A stretch of 6,091 bases of DNA from Verrucomicrobiales bacterium (GCA_023253615.1 JALRFZ010000055.1:1-6091); one strand, 5' to 3'. Counted from the first letter of the stretch, positions 1 through 5,739 are shown. Numbers and translations are program-made. The notes: generated by a model not told the origin, from the sequence alone.

Positions 1-998
1 ACGAACTTGCCCGAGACCCAGCCGGAGGGATTCTTGCGCATCGCCATCTTGTCTTCGAGCACGGCCTTCCGCCATTCGGGATCCTCGCCGAGGTGGATCA
101 TCCGGTTCTCCTTGTCGAGCAAGGTGATCCGCGCGCTGAGATCCGGCACGAGGAGGAGATCCCCGAGACGGTCGATGTTCGCGGGGAGGATGAAATCCTT
201 CATCGTGAGACGGTGTTTGCCCTCGAGATCGAACCACTGGAGCCGCGCGTTGGCCCGGTCGGCGACGACGAGCTGGACGTCGTCCGCCTTCCGGTCATCG
301 ATCCAGATGCCGTGCGGCAGATTGAATTGCCCGTCGTCCTTCCCGGGCGTGCCGATGGTGCGCACCCAGTTGCCGTCCTTGTCATACTGTAGCACGGTGT
401 GGGAGCCATAACCATCGGCGACGTAATAACCACCGTCGGGGAGGAAGGCGAAATTCGTCGGCATGAAGCGGTCGCGGCCCCAGACCTTCTCGGGTTTGGT
501 GTCTTCGCCGGCGGCGTAGAGACCCGAGGCCATGGGCGCGAATTTCTCCCACACCTTCTCGCCTTCGAGCGTGAATTTGGCGATCTTCTTCACCTGCTGG
601 TAGCCGGTGATGTAAACGAACTCACCATCGGCCTCCTTGCGCACCTCGAGCCCGTGCCCGCCGCCCTGGAACTCGCTGCCAAAGGCCCTCACAAAGACCC
701 CTTTCTCATCGAAGACGAAGACGGAGGGATGATCCTTCTGCTCGGCGCGCCCTTCGTGGATCACGTAGAGTCGGTTCCGGCTGTCGACGGCGACATTGTG
801 GGTGGTCTGCCAGGTGTATTTGTCTGGGAGCTTCGCCCAATCGTGGATGACTTCGTAGCGGTGCTTCCCTTCCCCGAGGATCACGCCGTTGCCGGTCCGG
901 GCGGCGGCCTTGCGGGTGGTGAGCAGATTCAAGCCGCCGAGGGTGGCGGCGGAGGCGGCGACAAAACGACGGCGGGTCCAGTGGGCGGGGGTTTGCAT
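1..998 (-). CDS. Tat-exported six-bladed beta-propeller (NHL-like) protein, C-terminus missing
   Basis: The frame is open from the ATG at 998 down to the window edge: 332 codons with no stop and a coherent protein. Residues 8-22 read TRRRFVAASAATLGG, a good twin-arginine (Tat) signal with the RRxFVA core followed by a small hydrophobic stretch, so the protein is probably exported folded. The rest is made of repeated short beta-strand units typical of NHL/6-bladed propellers, for example NVAVDSRNRLYVIHEG (residues 68-83), NFAFLPDGGYYVADGYG (182-198), QFNLPHGIWIDD (224-235) and FILPANIDRLGDLLLVPDL (269-287). In this fold such units pair a strand ending in D.RLYV or D.YYVAD with the next blade. 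No catalytic motif is visible. Related Tat-secreted propellers are common in Verrucomicrobiota and Planctomycetota and mostly have no assigned function; a substrate-binding or scaffold role is a guess. No Shine-Dalgarno precedes the start (CCGTTACCCTCCGACTC), but the Tat signal fixes it. The gene diverges from the heme-protein gene that starts 159 bases away. Confidence 0.85.
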   Translation of the reverse strand, partial: MQTPAHWTRRRFVAASAATLGGLNLLTTRKAAARTGNGVILGEGKHRYEVIHDWAKLPDKYTWQTTHNVAVDSRNRLYVIHEGRAEQKDHPSVFVFDEKGVFVRAFGSEFQGGGHGLEVRKEADGEFVYITGYQQVKKIAKFTLEGEKVWEKFAPMASGLYAAGEDTKPEKVWGRDRFMPTNFAFLPDGGYYVADGYGSHTVLQYDKDGNWVRTIGTPGKDDGQFNLPHGIWIDDRKADDVQLVVADRANARLQWFDLEGKHRLTMKDFILPANIDRLGDLLLVPDLSARITLLDKENRMIHLGEDPEWRKAVLEDKMAMRKNPSGWVSGKF

Positions 999-1087
999 GA
1001 GTCGGAGGGTAACGGGTCCGGACGGTCCCTGTAAAGTCCTTCCTTCCGTCCCCCCTTGGCCCTTGCCCCGGGCTTGCCGCGGCGGCG

Positions 1088-1120
1088 GGGATGGTCCACC
1101 TTGGCGCACCGGTCCATCCC
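1088..1120. promoter_or_regulatory. Imperfect dyad upstream of the heme-protein gene
   Basis: Left arm GGGATGGTCC (1088-1097) and right arm GGTCCATCCC (1111-1120) are inverted repeats matching at 9 of 10 positions, separated by 13 bases. The site lies in the 159-base gap between two divergent genes, 37 bases before the plus-strand start at 1158. It could be an operator or a hairpin in the 5' leader. I could not find a convincing -35/-10 pair in this GC-rich gap for either gene. In such GC-rich DNA a dyad of this size may also be chance. Confidence 0.25.
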
Positions 1121-1157
1121 GCGATGGCCGGTCTTTCCCCCGCCCATTGCGCCGCCC

Positions 1158-2432
1158 ATGAAGCGTCTCCAAGGTCCTCTCGCCCTCTGCCTCGGCCTGA
1201 TCTTCCCGTTCACCGGAGCACTGGGGGATGACGAGGAGATCGATTTCACCGATCTCGCGCGGCCCGAGCACCGGTATTGGGAATCGACCCCGTCCGATCC
1301 CTTCACGAAGATCAAGGACGAGCTCGAATCGGGCGCGCTGGCGCTCGACGAATCCTCGGAAAAGGCCTATCTCGAAAGTCTCCTCCAGGCCTTGCGCATT
1401 CCGGCCTCGTCGCAGGTACTGGTCTATTCGACGACGAGTCTCCAGCTCAGCCTGATCTCACCGCGCAGCCCCCGCGCGGTCTATTTCAACGAAGAGATCT
1501 ACCTCGGCTACGTGCCGGGAGGAAAGATCGAGATCGTCTCGATCGACCCGGAGATGGGCGCGATCTTCTACATCTTCGACATCCCCCGCCAGGGCGCGCG
1601 CCCGGTGGCCGAACGTTCGCGCCGCTGCATGAACTGCCACGCCGACGAGGACACCCACGGCGTGCCGGGGATCGCGATCAAATCGGTGATCCCCGGCCCG
1701 CGCGGAGGCAGTCTCGATTCATTCCGACGCGGGCTCAGTGGTCACGAAATCCCGATCACGGATCGATTCGGCGGATGGCACGTCACCGGCATCCCGGAGG
1801 ATTGGAAACACTGGGGCAATCTCGAGGGACGCTTCACGCCCGAGGGCATCGCGACGACACCCCTGCCTCCCGGCGAGCGCTTCGAGTGGTCGGTCTTTCC
1901 GGTGGCGACGAGCGATCTCCTCGCGCACCTGCTCTTCGAACATCAGGCCGGATTCGTGAACCGCATCGCCGAGGTCCACTACTGGCTCCGCACGTCGCTG
2001 GCGACGGGGAACGGCCGCTTCTCCGACGCCGACCGGCCGATGATGGAGAAACACGTCGAAAGCCTCGTCCGCTACCTCTTCTTCGCCGACGAGGCGCCTC
2101 TTCCGGAGGGCGGATTCCCCGGCGACGCGGCTTTCAAAAGCGCCTTCCTGGCGGACCGTCGCGCCGACTCCTCCGGTGAATCCCTGCGCGATCTCGATCT
2201 CTCGGAGAGGATCCTGCGCAACCGTTGCAGCTACATGATCTACAGCCCGTCCTTCCAGGCCCTGCCCGAGGGATTCCGCCGAAGGATCCTCACCCGGATG
2301 GATGCGGCGCTCGCCTCCGGTGGCACCGATCCCCTCTCGAGCCACCTCGAGCCCGGGGAGAAAGCCCGCATCCGCCGGATCCTGCAGGAAACCGTGCCCG
2401 CTTACCGGGAGCTGGTGGTGGCGCGAAAATGA
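1158..2432 (+). CDS. Exported single-heme c-type cytochrome-like protein
   Basis: Encodes 424 residues. The start at 1158 is chosen over an in-frame ATG at 1056 because it gives a clean Sec signal peptide: MKR, then the hydrophobic run PLALCLGLIFPFTGALG, with likely cleavage before DDEEID. The mature protein should therefore be periplasmic, where c-type heme is attached. One heme motif, CMNCH, is present (Cys157, Cys160, His161); there is no second CxxCH. Around it, NCHADEDTHGVPGIAIKSV (159-177) and a following FGGWHVTGIPE segment resemble a family of single-CxxCH proteins that I recall from Planctomycetota, Bacteroidota and Proteobacteria. The N-terminal part (residues 85-141, with AVYFNEEIYLGYVPGG) and the C-terminal RCSYMIYSPSFQALPEGF also fit that recollection. 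The function of that family is not known to me; an electron-transfer or heme-sensing role is inference from the heme motif only. The distal heme ligand cannot be assigned. No Shine-Dalgarno is visible (pyrimidine-rich CTTTCCCCCGCCC lies upstream). A strong terminator follows immediately, so the gene is probably transcribed alone. Confidence 0.85.
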   Translation: MKRLQGPLALCLGLIFPFTGALGDDEEIDFTDLARPEHRYWESTPSDPFTKIKDELESGALALDESSEKAYLESLLQALRIPASSQVLVYSTTSLQLSLISPRSPRAVYFNEEIYLGYVPGGKIEIVSIDPEMGAIFYIFDIPRQGARPVAERSRRCMNCHADEDTHGVPGIAIKSVIPGPRGGSLDSFRRGLSGHEIPITDRFGGWHVTGIPEDWKHWGNLEGRFTPEGIATTPLPPGERFEWSVFPVATSDLLAHLLFEHQAGFVNRIAEVHYWLRTSLATGNGRFSDADRPMMEKHVESLVRYLFFADEAPLPEGGFPGDAAFKSAFLADRRADSSGESLRDLDLSERILRNRCSYMIYSPSFQALPEGFRRRILTRMDAALASGGTDPLSSHLEPGEKARIRRILQETVPAYRELVVARK

Positions 2433-2467
2433 AAAAAGCGTTCCCACACACGGCGAGAACGCTTTTT
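2433..2467. terminator. Bidirectional rho-independent terminator
   Basis: AAAAAGCGTTC (2433-2443) and GAACGCTTTTT (2457-2467) are perfect 11-base inverted repeats around a 13-base loop. The T-run on the right serves transcripts of the plus-strand heme-protein gene, whose TGA stop abuts the left arm. The A-run on the left becomes a U-tract for minus-strand transcripts of the rhodanese gene, whose stop lies 35 bases away. One hairpin therefore ends both convergent genes. Confidence 0.9.
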
Positions 2468-2502
2468 CAAGTGAGGACTCCTGCAAAAGGGAGCCCGGGA
2501 GA

Positions 2503-2898
2503 TCAGCTGTCTTTTCCGGGTTTCTCCGTGGCCTTGCCGGCCTGGAGCCATCCGGAGAGACCGGCGGAGAGGTGCTTGATCTTGGTGAAGCCGGCTTCTT
2601 CAGCCGCCTTGGCACCGGCCTTGTAGGCGCTGCAGGTGGGGCCGCCGCAGTAAGCCACGACGAGCTTTTCCTTGTTGTCGCCGAGGAGGGAGGCGATCTT
2701 TTCCTTGTTCGCGCGGAAGTCGATCGCGCCGGGGATGTGGCCCTTCTCGTAGGTGGAGGTGCCGTTCACGTCGAGGACGATGACATCCCCTTTCTTGATG
2801 GCTTCCTCGAGTTCGCTGATGCTGATATCGGGATATTCACCGGCGAAGGACACGGAGGCGACGAGCGCACAGGCGAGGGTGGCGAGCAGTTTTTTCAT
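2503..2898 (-). CDS. Exported single-domain rhodanese-like protein
   Basis: A 131-residue protein with a classic Sec signal (MKKLLATLACALVASVSFA, cleavage likely before GEY) followed by one rhodanese domain. Visible family features are ISISELEEAIKKGDVIVLDVN (residues 25-45), the CH2A-type YEKGHIPGAIDF (50-61), the active-site loop starting at Cys84 in VAYCGGPTCSAYKAGAKA (81-98), and the closing HLSAGLSGWLQAGK (109-122). Rhodaneses carry sulfane sulfur as a persulfide on the loop cysteine; in the periplasm this could serve sulfur transfer or redox chemistry, with an unknown partner. Two departures are worth noting. The usual Arg of the LLDVR strand is Asn45. The loop has a second cysteine, Cys89, five residues after Cys84. 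The ATG at 2898 is fixed by the signal peptide; longer in-frame starts exist upstream but would bury it. No Shine-Dalgarno is present. It lies 196 bases downstream of cmk on the same strand and probably has its own promoter. Confidence 0.9.
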   Translation of the reverse strand: MKKLLATLACALVASVSFAGEYPDISISELEEAIKKGDVIVLDVNGTSTYEKGHIPGAIDFRANKEKIASLLGDNKEKLVVAYCGGPTCSAYKAGAKAAEEAGFTKIKHLSAGLSGWLQAGKATEKPGKDS

Positions 2899-2930
2899 CA
2901 ATGTTGGTATTGGTTTTGGTTTTTGGAATG
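2899..2930 (-). promoter_or_regulatory. G-free, ACCAA-rich 5' leader of the rhodanese gene
   Basis: On the minus strand, the 31 bases just before the last leader base contain no G at all and consist of A/C-rich repeats (CCAAAAACCAAAACC, then AATACCAACATT). Such a leader cannot form stable GC hairpins and leaves the start codon single-stranded. This may compensate for the missing Shine-Dalgarno. The composition is directly visible; a role in translation is inference. Confidence 0.4.
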
Positions 2931-2974
2931 GCTCCGACCCGTCCGATACCGGAACAAGGATGGAACCGGCTGGA

Positions 2975-3003
2975 ACGATAGCGGGATGCGCCAAAGTCCA
3001 CAA
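2975..3003 (-). promoter_or_regulatory. Weak sigma-70-like promoter candidate for the rhodanese gene
   Basis: Read on the minus strand, TTGTGG (3003-2998) and TATCGT (2980-2975) are separated by exactly 17 bases. The matches to TTGACA (3 of 6) and TATAAT (4 of 6) are weak. The position would give a leader of roughly 70 bases ending in the G-free stretch. The best argument for it is its similarity to the candidate before dcd (TTGCCG, 17 bases, TATCGA). Confidence 0.25.
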
Positions 3004-3038
3004 CCACCCTCTGGGACGTGATCGGGCGACAATCCTTA

Positions 3039-3059
3039 ACAAAATCTTGTCACAAAATC
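3039..3059. repeat. Short direct repeat ACAAAATC with internal dyad
   Basis: ACAAAATC occurs at 3039-3046 and again at 3052-3059, separated by TTGTC. The junction also contains the odd palindrome TTGT-C-ACAA (3047-3055). This is an unusually AT-rich patch in a GC-rich region. It sits in the 196-base gap between the cmk stop and the rhodanese start, about 140 bases upstream of the latter. It could be a regulator-binding site or simply AT-rich spacer. Confidence 0.3.
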
Positions 3060-3094
3060 GTCCGTCGATGCGCGGAACCTCCCCGGGTGCCCCT

Positions 3095-3742
3095 TCACCC
3101 CATCCGCCCGAGGATCGCGGCGAGCACGGTCTCGACCACCTCATCGACCCCCATTTCCGAGCTGTCGACGACGACGGCATCGTCGGGAATGACGAGCGGC
3201 GAGGTCTTGCGGCTGGAGTCGATCCGATCGCGTTTGGCGATGGAGTCGTCGATGCCCTCGGCGCGGCGCCGGGCCTCGCGGACTTCGGGTGAGGCGTCGA
3301 TGTAGAACTTGTGGGGCGTGTCGGGGAACACGACCGAACCGATGTCGCGCCCCTCCATCGCCACGCCGTGGTCGGTCGCATAGCGGCGCTGCTCGGCGAC
3401 GAGGCGCTCGCGCACCTGGGGAATCGCGGAAATCGGCGAGACCGCTCCGTTCACGCCTGTCGAGGCCAGCTCCGACCGGGTCATCGGCACACCGCCCACC
3501 GCGATGGTGCCGACGCCGTTTTCCTCGCCGCAGGTGAATTCGGTGCGGGCGAGCAGATCGAGGACGGCGGCGGTGTCGGCCGGATCGATCCCGTTCTCGA
3601 GGACCCACCAGGTGAACGCCCGGTACATCGCGCCGGAGTTCACGAAGACGATCCCGAGCGCGGCGGCGACGCGTTTGGCCACGGTGCTCTTGCCCGAGGC
3701 CGCGGGTCCGTCGATGGCGATGATGAGGGGAGAGGCGCTCAT
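3095..3742 (-). CDS. cmk: Cytidylate kinase (CMP/dCMP kinase)
   Basis: A 215-residue cytosolic enzyme that transfers the gamma phosphate of ATP to CMP or dCMP, feeding CTP and dCTP synthesis. The P-loop is GPAASGKST (residues 12-20). NSGAMYRAF (35-43) is the usual TGAMYRA segment with Ser in place of Thr. VSPISAIPQVRERLVAEQRR (101-120) is the conserved NMP-binding region. EGRDIGSVVFPDTPHKFYID (130-149) and RDRIDSSRKTSPL (171-183) carry the Arg and Asp residues typical of bacterial Cmk, and VVDSSEMGVDEVV closes the domain. The length matches free-standing Cmk. The ATG at 3742 gives the standard N-terminus (MSASPLIIAIDGP); an in-frame extension to 3952 would overlap the start of dcd and add a non-conserved tail. 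No Shine-Dalgarno is seen (GGCGGCGAA precedes ATG). The gene is divergent from dcd across 124 bases, and both act on cytidine nucleotides. Confidence 0.95.
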   Translation of the reverse strand: MSASPLIIAIDGPAASGKSTVAKRVAAALGIVFVNSGAMYRAFTWWVLENGIDPADTAAVLDLLARTEFTCGEENGVGTIAVGGVPMTRSELASTGVNGAVSPISAIPQVRERLVAEQRRYATDHGVAMEGRDIGSVVFPDTPHKFYIDASPEVREARRRAEGIDDSIAKRDRIDSSRKTSPLVIPDDAVVVDSSEMGVDEVVETVLAAILGRMG

Positions 3743-3824
3743 TTCGCCGCCATCGTGAACCGGGCCGGGGCCGCTGGCAAAGGATTTTCGAAGCGGGCGA
3801 AGTCCCTGGCCGCGCAAAAACCGC

Positions 3825-3853
3825 TTGCCGTGAGGAAGGCCCTTCCTTATCGA
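3825..3853 (+). promoter_or_regulatory. Candidate dcd promoter with a 15-nt operator-like dyad in the spacer
   Basis: TTGCCG (3825-3830) and TATCGA (3848-3853) are 17 bases apart, a sigma-70-like geometry with weak matches (4 of 6 and 3 of 6). Almost the whole spacer is a perfect odd-length inverted repeat, AGGAAGG-C-CCTTCCT (3833-3847). A protein bound there would block the promoter. The start codon at 3867 is only 13 bases past the -10 box, so the transcript would have a very short leader or none, consistent with the missing Shine-Dalgarno. The dyad is seen directly; promoter and operator functions are inferred. Confidence 0.4.
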
Positions 3854-3866
3854 TGCCGTTTCTACC

Positions 3867-4403
3867 ATGATCCTTTCCGACTCCGAGATCCTCGCCGCCA
3901 TGGAGCGCGGCGAAATCGTCATCGAGCCTTTCCGCCGGGAATGTCTCGGCACGAACAGCTACGACGTCCACCTCAGCAAACACCTCGCCACTTACAAAAA
4001 CCGCGTCCTCGATGCCAAGGCGCACAACGAGATCGAGCACTTCGAGATCCCGCCCGAAGGCTACGTGCTGGAGCCCCAGATCAATTACCTCGGCTCGACC
4101 ATCGAATACACCGAGACTCATGCCACCGTGCCCTTTCTCGAAGGCAAATCGAGCGTCGGCCGCCTCGGTATGGATATCCACGCCACCGCGGGAAAGGGCG
4201 ACGTCGGTTTCTGCAACCACTGGACCCTGGAGATCTCCGTGAAGCAACCCGTGCGCATCTACGAGGGGATGCCGGTGGGTCAGCTCATCTACTTCCTGGT
4301 GCAAGGCGACATCCTCAATCCCTACCACTCGAAGGGATCGGCGAAATACAATCAGCGCACCCCGCTGCCGGTCGAGTCGATGATGTGGCGGAACCAGTTC
4401 TAA
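3867..4403 (+). CDS. dcd: dCTP deaminase, possibly bifunctional dCTP deaminase/dUTPase
   Basis: A 178-residue cytosolic protein of the dCTP deaminase/dUTPase fold, normally a homotrimer. It deaminates dCTP to dUTP, the precursor of dUMP and thymidylate. The start MILSDSEILAAMERGEIVIEPF is the conserved Dcd N-terminus and fixes the ATG. GTNSYDVHL (28-36) is the family's conserved strand. The active-site block EGKSSVGRLGMDIHATAGKG (92-111) contains Ser95-Ser96 and Arg99. GDVGF (111-115) supplies Asp112, and TLEI (120-123) the catalytic Glu122. The C-terminal AKYNQRTPLPVES (159-171) matches the nucleotide-covering tail. The EGKSSxGRLG and TAGxxDxGF patterns are closer to the bifunctional enzymes of Mycobacterium and Methanocaldococcus, which carry deamination through to dUMP, than to the E. 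coli enzyme (TAHRIDPGW). Which activity applies is inference. No Shine-Dalgarno is present. Its TAA stop overlaps the stop of the convergent gene. Confidence 0.95.
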   Translation: MILSDSEILAAMERGEIVIEPFRRECLGTNSYDVHLSKHLATYKNRVLDAKAHNEIEHFEIPPEGYVLEPQINYLGSTIEYTETHATVPFLEGKSSVGRLGMDIHATAGKGDVGFCNHWTLEISVKQPVRIYEGMPVGQLIYFLVQGDILNPYHSKGSAKYNQRTPLPVESMMWRNQF

Positions 4404-5734
4404 GGCCGCCTGCTGCGGCTGGAAAAGGTGAAAGGTCCCATGGTGCGGGAGGTCAGAATCCCTCGCCCTCGGTCTCGGGCGCGTTGGGCGGCGGGGATTT
4501 CCCCGAGCTTGTGTTCGAGGATGCTTTTCCACCCCTCCCCGAAAACGCCCGCATCGGTCTTCTGCGGGATGAAGCCGCGGAAGGCGGCGAACCGCTCTTC
4601 GGTGATCTTGTCGGGATTCGCCGCGGCGGGAGCGGGATCCAGGGTAAGGCCCTCGATCTCGAGCATGCCCGGAGCACCACGCCCGTCGTAGAGCGGAGCG
4701 AGCAAGGTGGTGGTGAGATCGCGCTCGATCTCCAGGGTCCAGTTGCCCTGGAACTCCGGCGGCGAATATTCATCGAAGGGCGCGCCCATGTCGGAGATCA
4801 GCTGGTACTGGGTGTAGTCGGCCCCCGCGATGCGATCGGGCAGGACACGGATCGGCGTGACGGCCCCGTCGCGGGTGAACTCCGTCGCGGCGAAACCGAA
4901 GACCGGTTTGCCCTCGTTTTTGAAAACCGGCGCGCCGAGACGGCTCACGGGAGCGGCCTCGGTCCACGCGTCGCCCCCGAGCGAGAGACGCACGAGCGTC
5001 CCCTTGGAGAAGGCCGCGAGGTAGACGAGCCCGGGAGACATCAGGGGAAGCACGGGCGAAGGCCCCTCGATGAGGAGCCGCACGTTCACCCGATCGGGAC
5101 GAGAAGAGAGCCGCACCCGTGCCCCGGGCATGCCACTGGTGATCTCGTTGTAGGACGGAGCGGAGAACGGATAACCGCTCGTGGCGGCGTCGGTGTGGGT
5201 GAACAACTGGAAGTCGACGGTGGTGCGTCCCTCCGCATCCTCCCCCACGGCGAGGAGGGCGGCGGGGAACCAGCGGTCGGGCTGCTCGACGACCGTCCCC
5301 GGCCAACGGCTCTCGGGTTGCCGCTCGACGATTTCCTCGTGGGCCTCGATCGTCAAGTTCTCGCCGGAATCGGGATCCTCCCCCACCCCGCGCCTGAGGA
5401 GACGCGGCAAAGGCGGCAACACCTCCGTGCCACCGCCCGTGATCCAGACGCCCGCGGACCCGGACTCCTCCATGCCGCGGTAGCTGGCCTCCGTCCGGTA
5501 AAAGCGCCCGCCGCCCTCGCCCACGAGAGCCGCGACCTCGACGCGCGCCGGACCCTCGGCGGTCGCCAACACCTTCGCCCCCTTCATCGGTGCGGCAACG
5601 GTGCGGTAACCTTGTGGTGCGGTCTGCAAGACACTGCCAGCGTGGTATTTGAGATCATCCTGCCAGGGATCCTGGGCGACATTGACAAAAAGACCAAAAG
5701 CAAGAATCGAAAGGGGCGACGGGAAGGCAGGCAT
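4400..5734 (-). CDS. Large exported protein of unknown function
   Basis: A 444-residue protein I do not recognise. The N-terminus MPAFPSPLSILAFGLFVNVA is hydrophobic and looks like a Sec signal peptide with cleavage near residues 20-22 (VAQD), although it lacks the usual positive charges before the hydrophobic core. The mature part is predicted mostly beta-strand, judging from alternating patterns such as RVEVAALVGEGGGRFYRTEA, VNVRLLIEGPSPVLPL and LVYLAAFSKGTLVRLSLGG. It is rich in Gly, Pro and acidic residues, contains no cysteine, and ends in a basic tail (FTFSSRSRRP). No enzymatic motif or internal transmembrane segment stands out. A secreted or periplasmic structural or binding protein is plausible, no more. 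The start at 5734 is supported by the only strong Shine-Dalgarno in the window. The TAG stop (4400-4402) overlaps the TAA of dcd, and no hairpin terminator with a T-run separates the two genes. Confidence 0.75.
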   Translation of the reverse strand: MPAFPSPLSILAFGLFVNVAQDPWQDDLKYHAGSVLQTAPQGYRTVAAPMKGAKVLATAEGPARVEVAALVGEGGGRFYRTEASYRGMEESGSAGVWITGGGTEVLPPLPRLLRRGVGEDPDSGENLTIEAHEEIVERQPESRWPGTVVEQPDRWFPAALLAVGEDAEGRTTVDFQLFTHTDAATSGYPFSAPSYNEITSGMPGARVRLSSRPDRVNVRLLIEGPSPVLPLMSPGLVYLAAFSKGTLVRLSLGGDAWTEAAPVSRLGAPVFKNEGKPVFGFAATEFTRDGAVTPIRVLPDRIAGADYTQYQLISDMGAPFDEYSPPEFQGNWTLEIERDLTTTLLAPLYDGRGAPGMLEIEGLTLDPAPAAANPDKITEERFAAFRGFIPQKTDAGVFGEGWKSILEHKLGEIPAAQRARDRGRGILTSRTMGPFTFSSRSRRP

Positions 5735-5739
5735 GCCGT

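Noticed and set aside
399..1034. A plus-strand frame of 211 codons opposite the propeller gene
   Set aside because: The minus-strand frame gives a Tat signal and propeller repeats; the plus frame is Gly/Val/Asp-rich antisense without motifs.
1056..1157. Upstream in-frame start adding 34 residues to the heme protein
   Set aside because: The extension is Pro/Arg-rich and would place the clear Sec signal peptide internally; the ATG at 1158 is far better.
3743..3952. N-terminal extension of cmk to an ATG at 3952
   Set aside because: It would overlap the dcd start and precede the standard Cmk N-terminus with non-conserved residues.
4405..4419. GCCGC-CTGCT-GCGGC hairpin after dcd as a terminator
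   Set aside because: The stem has only five base pairs, lies within the end of the convergent gene and has no following T-run on the plus strand.
3141..4532. A minus-strand frame of 463 codons across dcd and part of cmk
   Set aside because: It is a shadow of both genes, turns into an Arg-rich string over cmk, and has no family features.
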